A stretch of 9,661 nucleotides of DNA from JAZDCJ01 sp036311985 (GTDB lineage: Bacteria > Actinomycetota > Actinomycetes > Actinomycetales > Micrococcaceae). Shown here one piece after another: positions 1 through 6,055 of this stretch. Below the pieces are notes generated by a model. It worked only from the letters and a program-made list of their open reading frames with translations, was not told the DNA's origin and made no database searches. The stretch lies in the NCBI RefSeq assembly GCF_036311985.1, contig NZ_JAZDCJ010000041.1; one strand, written 5' to 3'. The translations under genes and the position numbers were made by a program. Every line of letters begins with the position of its first letter. The first letter of the stretch is position 1.

Positions 1-32
1 ACGGTGCCGACCCGAGAAAGCCGAGCCCCGAT

Positions 33-41
33 TTATCCACA
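33..41 (+). other. DnaA-box-like nonamer TTATCCACA
   Basis: The bases match the strong DnaA-box consensus TTATCCACA exactly. It lies in a short AT-rich patch just downstream of the alpha/beta hydrolase gene, in DNA that is otherwise very GC-rich, where such a word is rare by chance. Only one box is visible, and the gene context (hydrolase, PadR) is not that of a replication origin. A titration site, a regulatory DnaA site or coincidence are all open. Confidence 0.4.
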
Positions 42-45
42 AACC

Positions 46-72
46 AAAAAAACACTGGGGCCCCGGGGGCTA
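46..72 (-). terminator. Possible terminator of the PadR-hydrolase operon
   Basis: Reading the minus strand past the hydrolase stop codon there is a CCCCCGGGGCCCC block, then AGTG, then seven T residues. The T-tract after GC-rich sequence looks like an intrinsic terminator. The hairpin is not clean: the G and C blocks abut with almost no loop, and a better stem would need CCCCGG from inside the end of the coding region pairing with CCGGGG after the stop. It is a plausible but weak terminator. Confidence 0.35.
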
Positions 73-927
73 CGGTTCGCGCAGCCGGGGGTGCGCCTCG
101 CCGCGCTCGATCCACGCGCGGACCATGGCGTTGAAGAAGAGCGGGTCCTCGATGCTCCACTGGTGGTGCATGCCGGGGGCGAGGCGGAAGACGGCGTCCG
201 GCTTGGCCTGGGCGATCTCGGCGAAGCCCTTGCGCACCACCGACGGTTCCTTGGCGCCGGCGACGACGAGCAGCCGGCCCGCGAAGTCCGCGAGCCCCCC
301 GGGCACGCCGCCGGCGTAGACCTCCTCCATCATGGCCTTCATGTTCTCGGGGCGCAGCGTTAGCCCGTGGTCCGAATACAGGCGGCGCGAGTCGGCCGGG
401 ATCCCGAACGCGCCGGCCTGCATCTTCCAGAACCATTCGGCGTCCCAGAAGCGCAGCTGGGCCGCCGCGGCGACCCGGACACCGGGACCGACGGGGCGGA
501 CCGCCGCCCCGCTGAAGACCGCGCTCTCGACGAGCTCGGGGTGGCGGGCCAGGACGCGCAGGCCGACGACCGCCCCGAGCGAGAGCCCCACGAGGTGGAC
601 GCGCCCGTCCTCGATCTCGTCGGCGACGAACGCGGCGACGTCGTCCGCGGCGCTCTCCAGCCCGGCCCAGTCCTCGGCCGCACGGGCGCCGAAGCCGGGC
701 AGGTGCGGCGTGAACACGCGGTAGTCGGCGAAGCCCTTGACCTGCGGGTCCCACATCCAGTTGGCGACGTTGCCGCCGTGCAGGAACACGAGCGTCCGGG
801 CGGGGCGGCCGTCGGCGCGCGGGCGCCGGGGGCGGTGGATCTCGGGGTACGACGCCGGATCGGGCCTGGCCGGGTCCGTCCCGGCGGGGGTTTCGGCGGG
901 TGCTCCGCGCTGACGCCACGGGCTCAT
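70..927 (-). CDS. Alpha/beta-fold hydrolase
   Basis: This 285-residue protein has the alpha/beta hydrolase fold. Visible landmarks are the oxyanion-hole stretch LVFLHGGN (46-53), the nucleophile elbow GLSLG (114-118, Ser116), and a terminal catalytic histidine in GMHHQW (252-257). The acid position appears to be in VAGAKEP (222-228), giving Glu227 where Asp is more usual. The first 40 residues are Pro/Arg-rich and look disordered; no signal peptide is seen, so it should be cytoplasmic. The ATG at 927 overlaps the PadR stop by four bases (ATGA), and GAAGGG lies about 8 nt upstream, which decides this start; an in-frame extension upstream only shadows the PadR gene. Co-transcription with PadR suggests it processes or is induced by a compound sensed by that regulator. 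The substrate (ester, lactone or other) cannot be told from sequence. Confidence 0.9.
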   Translation of the reverse strand: MSPWRQRGAPAETPAGTDPARPDPASYPEIHRPRRPRADGRPARTLVFLHGGNVANWMWDPQVKGFADYRVFTPHLPGFGARAAEDWAGLESAADDVAAFVADEIEDGRVHLVGLSLGAVVGLRVLARHPELVESAVFSGAAVRPVGPGVRVAAAAQLRFWDAEWFWKMQAGAFGIPADSRRLYSDHGLTLRPENMKAMMEEVYAGGVPGGLADFAGRLLVVAGAKEPSVVRKGFAEIAQAKPDAVFRLAPGMHHQWSIEDPLFFNAMVRAWIERGEAHPRLREP

Positions 928-1451
928 GGAAGGTTCCCTTCGACGGAGGCGAGCCAGTCCAGCTCCGCCTCGACGTGGATGATGCCGTTGTCGAGCGTCG
1001 CGGCCATGAGGTAGCTGCGGCGGTCGGCCAGCGCGGCGGGCTCGAGCTCCGCCCGCAGCACGCGGTAGGCGTCGCGCAGCTCCTGGGCCTCGAGGCGGCG
1101 GGCCCGGAGCAGCTCCACGACGTCGGCGCGCTCGAGCGAGCCGGCGAAGAACACCCTGCCCAGGAACGGCTCCCGCTCCGGCTGGCGTTCGAGCGGGCCC
1201 GTCAGCCACGCGTGCAGCGCCTCGCGACCGGCGTCCGTGATGTGGTGCTCCTGCCGCGAGGGGTAGTTCTCCTGCGGCACGGTGCGTACCGTGGCGAGCC
1301 CGTCGGCGACCAGTTGGGACAGCGTGCGGTAGATCTGGGCCTTGTCCGCGTTCCAGAAGTGGTTGATGCTCGAGTCGAAGTGCTTCTTGAGGTCGTAGCC
1401 CGTCATGGGCGCCAGGCTGAGGAGCCCCAGGATCAACCGTGCCAGGATCAT
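924..1451 (-). CDS. PadR-family transcriptional regulator
   Basis: This 175-residue protein has an N-terminal PadR winged helix-turn-helix (about 1-85; LILGLLSLAPMTGYDLKKHF at 6-25, then FWNADKAQIYRTLSQLVADGL at 32-52 as recognition helix region, and wing ending ITDAGREAL). Residues about 93-175 form the alpha-helical dimerisation domain of the AphA/Vir_act_alpha_C type. The family mostly represses its own operon and dissociates on binding a small ligand. I place the start at the ATG at 1451 because PadR proteins begin right before the LxLGLL helix; a GTG at 1487 would add 12 unlike residues and overlap the operator. It lies 32 bp after the CBS-protein gene but has its own promoter and operator, and it is coupled by ATGA to the hydrolase gene, its likely target. 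Confidence 0.93.
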   Translation of the reverse strand: MILARLILGLLSLAPMTGYDLKKHFDSSINHFWNADKAQIYRTLSQLVADGLATVRTVPQENYPSRQEHHITDAGREALHAWLTGPLERQPEREPFLGRVFFAGSLERADVVELLRARRLEAQELRDAYRVLRAELEPAALADRRSYLMAATLDNGIIHVEAELDWLASVEGNLP

Positions 1452-1457
1452 GGGATC

Positions 1458-1487
1458 ATTCTGCCAGCAAGCTAGGTGAAATGTCAC
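1458..1487 (-). promoter_or_regulatory. Promoter of the PadR-hydrolase operon, probably leaderless
   Basis: On the minus strand GTGACA (1487-1482) is followed after 18 nt by CAGAAT (1463-1458). Only six bases, GATCCC, separate this -10 from the PadR ATG, so transcription should begin at or next to the start codon, and no Shine-Dalgarno sequence is present. The -35 lies inside the inverted-repeat operator. Confidence 0.5.
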
Positions 1488-1495
1488 CTAGGTGA
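1472..1495. promoter_or_regulatory. Probable PadR operator: three CTAGGTGA half-sites
   Basis: CTAGGTGA (1472-1479) and its exact complement TCACCTAG (1484-1491) form an 8-4-8 inverted repeat with spacer AATG. A third copy of CTAGGTGA (1488-1495) overlaps the second, making the perfect 12-bp palindrome TCACCTAGGTGA (1484-1495). The element covers the -35 and spacer of the PadR promoter, the expected place for autorepression. Its outer part also covers the stop codon of the preceding gene. Assignment to this PadR protein is by position. Confidence 0.7.
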
Positions 1496-2833
1496 GCCGG
1501 GCGTGTCCCCGGCTCCGCCTCCGTCCGCCGCGGCCGTCCGCTCGACCCCCACGCGCACGATGCGCCGCCGGTCCATGGACTGGACCTCGAGGCGGAACCC
1601 CGGCCCCTCGACGACGTCGCCCACGACGGCCAGCCGGCCCAGGACGTCCATGATGTAGCCGCCCAGGGTCTCGTAGGCGCCACTGTCGGGGACCGCGATC
1701 CCGGCCACGTCGGGCAGCTCCTGGACGATCAGCGAGCCGTCGACGACGAGCGTGCCCCCGACGGCCCCCGGCACCCCGGACAGTTCGGCGCGCACGTCGT
1801 ACTCGTCGTAGATCTCCCCCACGATCTCCTCGAGCAGGTCCTCCAGGGCCACGATGCCGTCGGTTCCCCCGTACTCGTCGACGACCACCGCGAGCTGCTG
1901 CCCCTCCGCGCGCAGCCGTGCCAGCGCGGCCAGGGCGTTGACGCTGCCCGGGAACACCGCCACGGGGCGGGCGATCGAGCCCACGGTGCCCGCACCGGCG
2001 TCGCCCTCCTCCCTCCGCCCCGCGGCCCGCACCAGGTCGAGGACGTGCACGAACCCCACGAGGTCGTCGTGGTCCCGGCCGTAGACCGGGTAGCGGCTGT
2101 GGCCGAAGCGGCCGGCGGCGGCGAGCGCGTCCCCGATGGACAGCGAGGCGGCGAGGAAGTCGACCTGCGGGCGCGGGCGCATGACCTCCTGCACCGTGCG
2201 CTCGGCCGCCTCGAAGACGTCCTCGAGGATCCGCCGGTGCTGCTCGGGGATCTCGCGGCTCTGCGCGACGAGCGCCTTGACCTCCTCCGCGCTCACGGCC
2301 GAGGTGCGCACCGAGGGGTCGCCGCCGAGGAGCCGGACGACGACGTTGGTGGAGGCGGAGAGGAACCAGATGGCCGGCTTCATCGCGGCCGCGAAGACGC
2401 CCAGCGGCGGAGCGGCGATCCGGGTGAAGCCCACGGCGCGCTGCATCGCGATCCGCTTGGGCACGAGCTCGCCGAACACCAGCGAGAGGTAGGCGATCAG
2501 CAGCGTCAGGAGCACCAGGGCCGCCGTGTCGGCGAGGCCGCCCGGCACACCCGCCGCCTCGAGCACCGGGACCAGGTCCGGGGCGATCGTGGCGGCGCCG
2601 TAGGCCGAGGAGAAGAAGCCGGCGACCGTCACGCCGATCTGCACGGCGGCCAGGAAGCGGTTGGGATTGCGGACGAGCTCGGCCGTCCGGCGCCCGCGGG
2701 GCCCCGACGACTCGATGCGGTGGATCTGGCCCTCCCGCAGGTTCACGATCGCCATCTCCGTGCCGGCGAACACTCCGCCGATGAGGACGAATAGCAGCAC
2801 CAGCGCCAGGTTCAACAAGGTATCGGCGTCCAT
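1484..2833 (-). CDS. CNNM/CBS-domain membrane protein, CorC/HlyC type ('hemolysin' family)
   Basis: This 449-residue protein has the full architecture of the family: an N-terminal CNNM (DUF21) membrane domain (about 4-200) with hydrophobic segments near 6-28, 62-82, 101-123 and 135-160 and the conserved GELVPKRIA (121-129); a CBS pair (about 217-277 and 281-340); the signature VVDEYGGTDGIVALEDLLEEI (317-337); and a C-terminal CorC_HlyC domain (about 355-435). Bacterial relatives act in Mg2+/Co2+ transport or Mg2+ efflux and resistance; the old name hemolysin is misleading. The C-terminal tail (435-449) is Gly/Ala-rich and probably disordered. An in-frame TAG lies four codons upstream, so the ATG at 2833 is the first available start. 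No Shine-Dalgarno is seen. Ion specificity is not readable from sequence. Confidence 0.93.
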   Translation of the reverse strand: MDADTLLNLALVLLFVLIGGVFAGTEMAIVNLREGQIHRIESSGPRGRRTAELVRNPNRFLAAVQIGVTVAGFFSSAYGAATIAPDLVPVLEAAGVPGGLADTAALVLLTLLIAYLSLVFGELVPKRIAMQRAVGFTRIAAPPLGVFAAAMKPAIWFLSASTNVVVRLLGGDPSVRTSAVSAEEVKALVAQSREIPEQHRRILEDVFEAAERTVQEVMRPRPQVDFLAASLSIGDALAAAGRFGHSRYPVYGRDHDDLVGFVHVLDLVRAAGRREEGDAGAGTVGSIARPVAVFPGSVNALAALARLRAEGQQLAVVVDEYGGTDGIVALEDLLEEIVGEIYDEYDVRAELSGVPGAVGGTLVVDGSLIVQELPDVAGIAVPDSGAYETLGGYIMDVLGRLAVVGDVVEGPGFRLEVQSMDRRRIVRVGVERTAAADGGGAGDTPGSPR

Positions 2834-2845
2834 GTACCGACGCTA
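2834..2845 (-). promoter_or_regulatory. Candidate leaderless -10 element of the CBS-protein gene
   Basis: TAGCGT (2845-2840) is followed by exactly six bases, CGGTAC, and then the ATG. It fits the TANNNT -10 pattern of actinobacteria. No convincing -35 is present 16-18 nt upstream, and no ribosome binding site precedes the ATG, which favours a leaderless transcript. Confidence 0.35.
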
Positions 2846-2918
2846 GGGCACGCGGGGCCGCCGTGTCCCGGTCCGGGCGAGACTGGATGCCGAACCGCAA
2901 TCCGCTCCGCACGCAGAA

Positions 2919-2952
2919 GGGAGGGGGCGCGCCCGTCGGCACACCCCCTCCC
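2919..2952 (-). terminator. Hairpin downstream of pckG
   Basis: GGGAGGGGG (2919-2927) and CCCCCTCCC (2944-2952) form a perfect 9-bp stem with a 16-nt loop, 35 nt past the pckG stop codon. The tract after the stem on the minus strand is only TTCTGCG, so it is a weak intrinsic terminator or one aided by other factors. Confidence 0.5.
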
Positions 2953-2986
2953 CGGCCACCCCCAGTCGCGGCGGCTTTGGTTCCCG

Positions 2987-4834
2987 CTAGTCGGCGCCCA
3001 GGCGCTCCTTGAGGCCCGCGAGCTCGTCCTGCAGGGTCTGCGGAAGCGAGGCGCCGAAGTTGGCGTACCACTCCTCGATGCTGGCCAGCTCCTGCTTCCA
3101 CTCCTCCGCGTCCACGGCCACGGCGACCTCGACGTCCGCGGGCGTGAAGCCCTCCAGACCGGCCAGGTCGACGGACTCGCCGGTCGGCACGTAGCCGATC
3201 GCGGTCTCGCGGGCGTCGGCCTTGCCCTCGATGCGCTCGATCGCCCACTTCAGGACGCGCGAGTTGTCGCCGAAGCCGGGCCACGCGAAGCCGCCCTCCG
3301 GCGTGCGGCGGAACCAGTTGACGAGGAAGATCCGCGGCAGGCGCTCCGGATTGGCCTTGGCCTCGATCGAGTCCCAGTGGTTCAGGTAGTCGCCGGCGTC
3401 GTAGCCGATGAACGGCAGCATCGCCATCGGATCGCGGCGGACCCGGCCCACGGCGCCCGCGGCGGCGGCCGTGGTCTCCGAGGACAGCGTCGAGCCCATG
3501 AAGATGCCGTGCGTCCAGGAACGGGCCTCGGTCACGAGCGGGATGGTGGTCTTGCGGCGGCCGCCGAAGAGGATCGCGTGGATCTCGACGCCGTCCGGGC
3601 TGTAGTACTCCTGGGCCAGCATGTCGATCTGGTCGATCGGGGTGCAGAAGCGGGAGTTCGGATGCGCGGCCGGGCGGTCGGCGTCCGGGGTCCACTCGTT
3701 GCCCTGCCAGTCCGTCAGGTGGGCCGGGACCTCCTCGGTCATGCCTTCCCACCACACGCCGCCGTCGTCCGTGAGGGCGACGTTGGTGAAGATGGAGTTG
3801 CCCTTGGTGATGGCGCGCATGGCGTTGGGGTTGGTGCCCCAGCCGGTGCCCGGCGCGACCCCGAAGAGGCCGTACTCGGGGTTCACGCCGCGCAGCTCGC
3901 CGGCCTTGCCGATGCGCATCCAGTTGATGTCATCGCCCAGGGTCTCGGCCTTCCAGCCGTCGATCGTGGGGTCGAGCAGGGCCAGGTTGGTCTTGCCGCA
4001 GGCGGACGGGAAGGCTGCGGCGACGTTGTACGCCTTGCCCTCGGGGCTCGTGAGCTTGAGGATCAGCATGTGCTCGGCGAGCCAGCCCTCGTCGCGGGCG
4101 ATCACGGAGGCGATGCGCAGCGCGTAGCACTTCTTGCCCAGCAGGGCGTTGCCGCCGTAGCCGGAGCCGTAGGACCAGATGGAACGCTCCTCGGGGAAGT
4201 GCACGATCCACTTCTCCTCGTTGCACGGCCACGCCACGTCCTCCTGGCCGGGCTCGAGCGGGGCGCCGACGGAATGCAGGGCCGGGACGAAGAACGCGTC
4301 CTCGGCCTCCATCTTGCGCAGGACGTCGTTGCCGATGCGGGCCATGATCCGCATCGAGGCCACGACGTAGGCGGAGTCGGTGATCTCCACGCCGTACTGG
4401 GGCTGCTCCGCGTCGAGCGGACCCATGACGAAGGGGATGACGTACATGGTGCGGCCCCGCATGGCGCCCGTGAAGAGGCCCTTGAGCTTGGCCTTCATCT
4501 CGGCCGGGTCCATCCAGTTGTTGGTGAAGCCGGCGTCGCGCCTCTCCTGGGAGCAGATGAAGGTCTGTTCCTCGACGCGGGCCACGTCCTTGGGATCGGA
4601 GAAGGCCGCGAAGCTGTTGGGGAAGAGCTCCTGGTTGAGGCGGATGAGCGTCCCGGCGTCGACCAGCTCTCCGGTCAGGCGCTCGTTCTCCTCCTGGCTG
4701 CCGTTGACCCAGTAGACGGCATCGGGCTGGGTCATCTCGGCAACCTCGGCAACCCAGGCGGCGAGCCCTCCGTGCGTGGTCGGCGCGGTTTCCTGGACGC
4801 TGTCCAGGACCTGCTGGTCGGAGCTCTCGCTCAT
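2987..4834 (-). CDS. pckG: Phosphoenolpyruvate carboxykinase, GTP-dependent
   Basis: The 615-residue product is a full-length cytosolic GTP-type PEPCK (EC 4.1.1.32), which converts oxaloacetate plus GTP to PEP, CO2 and GDP, the entry to gluconeogenesis. The family signature FPSACGKTN is at 275-283 with the reactive Cys279 and P-loop Lys281. Metal ligands align as Lys235 (in GNALLGKKCYALR), His255 (AEHML) and Asp302 (LGDDINW). Other landmarks are RGRTMYV (126-132), GGRRKTTIP (424-432), the lid region GAVGRVRRDPMAMLPF (460-475) and NWFRR (506-510). The ATG at 4834 has GGAGGG seven bases upstream; an upstream in-frame ATG at 4849 lies within this ribosome site and longer versions run antisense through the tRNA gene, so they are rejected. 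A CRP/GlxR-type site upstream indicates carbon-source regulation. It appears monocistronic. Confidence 0.98.
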   Translation of the reverse strand: MSESSDQQVLDSVQETAPTTHGGLAAWVAEVAEMTQPDAVYWVNGSQEENERLTGELVDAGTLIRLNQELFPNSFAAFSDPKDVARVEEQTFICSQERRDAGFTNNWMDPAEMKAKLKGLFTGAMRGRTMYVIPFVMGPLDAEQPQYGVEITDSAYVVASMRIMARIGNDVLRKMEAEDAFFVPALHSVGAPLEPGQEDVAWPCNEEKWIVHFPEERSIWSYGSGYGGNALLGKKCYALRIASVIARDEGWLAEHMLILKLTSPEGKAYNVAAAFPSACGKTNLALLDPTIDGWKAETLGDDINWMRIGKAGELRGVNPEYGLFGVAPGTGWGTNPNAMRAITKGNSIFTNVALTDDGGVWWEGMTEEVPAHLTDWQGNEWTPDADRPAAHPNSRFCTPIDQIDMLAQEYYSPDGVEIHAILFGGRRKTTIPLVTEARSWTHGIFMGSTLSSETTAAAAGAVGRVRRDPMAMLPFIGYDAGDYLNHWDSIEAKANPERLPRIFLVNWFRRTPEGGFAWPGFGDNSRVLKWAIERIEGKADARETAIGYVPTGESVDLAGLEGFTPADVEVAVAVDAEEWKQELASIEEWYANFGASLPQTLQDELAGLKERLGAD

Positions 4835-4841
4835 ATCAATT

Positions 4842-4847
4842 CCCTCC
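4842..4847 (-). promoter_or_regulatory. Shine-Dalgarno sequence of pckG
   Basis: GGAGGG on the minus strand lies seven bases (AATTGAT) before the pckG ATG. It settles the start at 4834, and it contrasts with the neighbouring genes that have no ribosome binding site. Confidence 0.85.
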
Positions 4848-4984
4848 ATTGGGCTGACACTTGATGCCTTCGATGCTAGGTCTGGCGCTCGTGGCGCCGA
4901 TGTGATGCACTTCGCCCCTACCGGAACGTAACCATGGGGCAGTCGTAGGGATCCGCGGAATCCCGGGCTTTTCGGCAGGCCTAG

Positions 4985-5000
4985 TGTGATTAAGGTCACA
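4985..5000. promoter_or_regulatory. CRP/GlxR-type binding site upstream of pckG
   Basis: TGTGATTAAGGTCACA matches the CRP/GlxR consensus TGTGA-N6-TCACA in all ten arm bases. Its centre is about 158 nt upstream of the pckG ATG and about 82 nt from the tRNA -35, so pckG is the likelier target. pckG promoter elements are not clear: TACGTT (4930-4925, minus) would put the site near -75, and TAGCAT (4878-4873) near -126. A degraded second copy, TGTGA-N6-TCGCC, starts at 4901. Whether the site activates or represses cannot be told. Confidence 0.75.
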
Positions 5001-5012
5001 TAGACCGGTCTA
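5001..5012. promoter_or_regulatory. Perfect 12-bp palindrome TAGACCGGTCTA, candidate operator
   Basis: The palindrome abuts the CRP/GlxR site without a gap, between the divergent pckG and tRNA-Arg transcription units. Its size and symmetry suit a dimeric repressor such as a TetR-type protein, but its sequence differs from the operator of the TetR gene in this window. The remaining DNA of the 300-bp divergent region (4835-5134) shows no gene. Confidence 0.4.
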
Positions 5013-5073
5013 GTTGCTCCCCCGTCATCCGAACCCCTCCGGCCCCGATCCACCCAGGGCGCCCACCTCGATT

Positions 5074-5101
5074 TTGACCCCGCGCGGAGAGTCTGTATAG
5101 T
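5074..5101 (+). promoter_or_regulatory. Promoter of the tRNA-Arg gene
   Basis: TTGACC (5074-5079) and TATAGT (5096-5101) are separated by 16 nt, a near-consensus vegetative sigma promoter. Transcription would start near 5108, about 27 nt before the mature tRNA 5' end. Confidence 0.8.
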
Positions 5102-5134
5102 TGTTCGAGGCCGCCGACGAGGCGGGCCGAACAA

Positions 5135-5211
<77 letters not shown>

Positions 5212-5214
5212 ATG

Positions 5215-5251
5215 ACACCCCCGGGAACCGCAAGGTTCCCGGGGGTGTTTT
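5215..5251 (+). terminator. Intrinsic terminator of tRNA-Arg
   Basis: ACACCCCCGGGAACC (5215-5229) and its exact complement (5234-5248) form a 15-bp stem closed by the GNRA-type tetraloop GCAA. The stem's final T runs into TTT (5249-5251). It begins only three nucleotides after the CCA end, so it isolates the tRNA from the operon that follows. Confidence 0.93.
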
Positions 5252-5317
5252 GCGTTGCCGCACACCTCAGCCCCGACGCCCCCACCCTCGGCCCCGCCAC
5301 ACAACCCCCTGATGCGG

Positions 5318-5347
5318 CTATTTGAACTGACCAGTCAGTTCAAATAG
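5318..5347. promoter_or_regulatory. TetR-type operator, perfect 14-2-14 inverted repeat
   Basis: The left arm CTATTTGAACTGAC (5318-5331) and right arm GTCAGTTCAAATAG (5334-5347) are exact inverted repeats separated by CA. Size and the GACNNGTC-like core suit a TetR dimer or pair of dimers. It overlaps the promoter of an operon whose last gene encodes a TetR protein, so autorepression is the natural reading. Confidence 0.85.
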
Positions 5348-5350
5348 AAT
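5322..5350 (+). promoter_or_regulatory. Promoter of the ABC-like/YhgE/TetR operon
   Basis: TTGAAC (5322-5327) and TAGAAT (5345-5350) have the ideal 17-nt spacing. The -35, the spacer and the first bases of the -10 lie within the inverted repeat, so a bound repressor would block RNA polymerase. Six bases separate the -10 from the GTG start, which predicts a leaderless mRNA. Confidence 0.85.
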
Positions 5351-5356
5351 CGAACC

Positions 5357-6055
5357 GTGCTCATCGCCGATTCCGTCGCCCTCGAGGGACGCCACGCCAC
5401 CCTTCTGGAACCGACCTCCCTCAAGGCCGCCCAGGGCAGCGTGCTGATTGTCGCCGCGCCGACCCAGGACACCCGCACCGCGCTCTCGCTCATCCTCACC
5501 GGCAGGATGAAGCCGGATGCCGGCACCGTCGCGTGGGAGGGAACGCCGGACAGGCGGACCCTGCGCCGGGCGAGCACGCTCGTCGACTCCCCGGCGATCA
5601 ACGAACCGGAACAGCACCTGCGCGTGCGCGATCTCGTCGCCGAGGACCTCGCCCTGCTGCCCGGCCCGTTCTGGCGACACCGCTCCTCCGACGCATGGCT
5701 CGACGCGCACGGGCTGGAGCACCTGGCCCGCGAGTGGGTCGACGCGGTCGAACCCGTGACGCGGCTGCGCCTGCTCGCCGCCCTCGGCCTCGAGGACGCC
5801 CGCTCCCGCCTGCTCGTCTTCGACTCCCCCGAGCGCCATGGCCTCTCCGGCGACGCGTGGGCCACCGTGCTGCGGGACATCGCGGGCGGGCGCCGGCACC
5901 CCGCCGTCGTCGCCGTCGCCTCCCGCATCCCCGCCGACTGGACCGGGGCCACGGCCGCGGCCGGCGGCGACCACCTGCCCCGCGGGACCTCCCCCGACGG
6001 CGAGACGCCCTGGGAAGCCGATCCGCTGCCCACCACGAGCGAGGTCCACGCATGA
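5357..6055 (+). CDS. ABC-transporter ATPase-like protein with eroded catalytic motifs
   Basis: The 232-residue protein keeps the layout of an ABC nucleotide-binding domain but not its chemistry. An N-terminal beta region (1-30) leads to AAPTQDTRT (33-41) where the Walker A GxxGxGK[ST] should be, with Arg40 in place of Lys and the glycines gone. It is followed by the typical LTGRMKPDAGTVAWEG (47-62). The signature region has no LSGGQ; VEPVTRLRLLAALGLE (131-146) occupies it. The Walker B analogue is LLVFDSPERHGL (152-163), with Ser157 for the catalytic Glu, and the H-loop His is missing in VVAVASRIP (184-192). I infer an inactive or regulatory partner for the YhgE-type membrane protein, whose ATG overlaps its stop (ATGA). 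The GTG start has no ribosome site and sits at the predicted transcription start. It is intact, with no frameshift, so it is not called a pseudogene. Confidence 0.85.
   Translation: MLIADSVALEGRHATLLEPTSLKAAQGSVLIVAAPTQDTRTALSLILTGRMKPDAGTVAWEGTPDRRTLRRASTLVDSPAINEPEQHLRVRDLVAEDLALLPGPFWRHRSSDAWLDAHGLEHLAREWVDAVEPVTRLRLLAALGLEDARSRLLVFDSPERHGLSGDAWATVLRDIAGGRRHPAVVAVASRIPADWTGATAAAGGDHLPRGTSPDGETPWEADPLPTTSEVHA

Noticed and set aside
1452..1487. GTG start of the PadR gene 12 codons upstream
   Set aside because: The extra residues are not PadR-like and the codon lies in the -35/operator region; the ATG at 1451 matches the family's N-terminus.
1488..3755. 755-residue minus-strand ORF across pckG and the CBS-protein gene
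   Set aside because: It is an Arg/Gly/Pro-rich out-of-frame shadow spanning two recognised genes and the terminator hairpin between them.
5533..6051. Longer N-terminus for the YhgE-type protein
   Set aside because: The 173 extra residues are an out-of-frame reading of the ABC-like gene, rich in Arg/Pro; the ATGA overlap gives the natural start.
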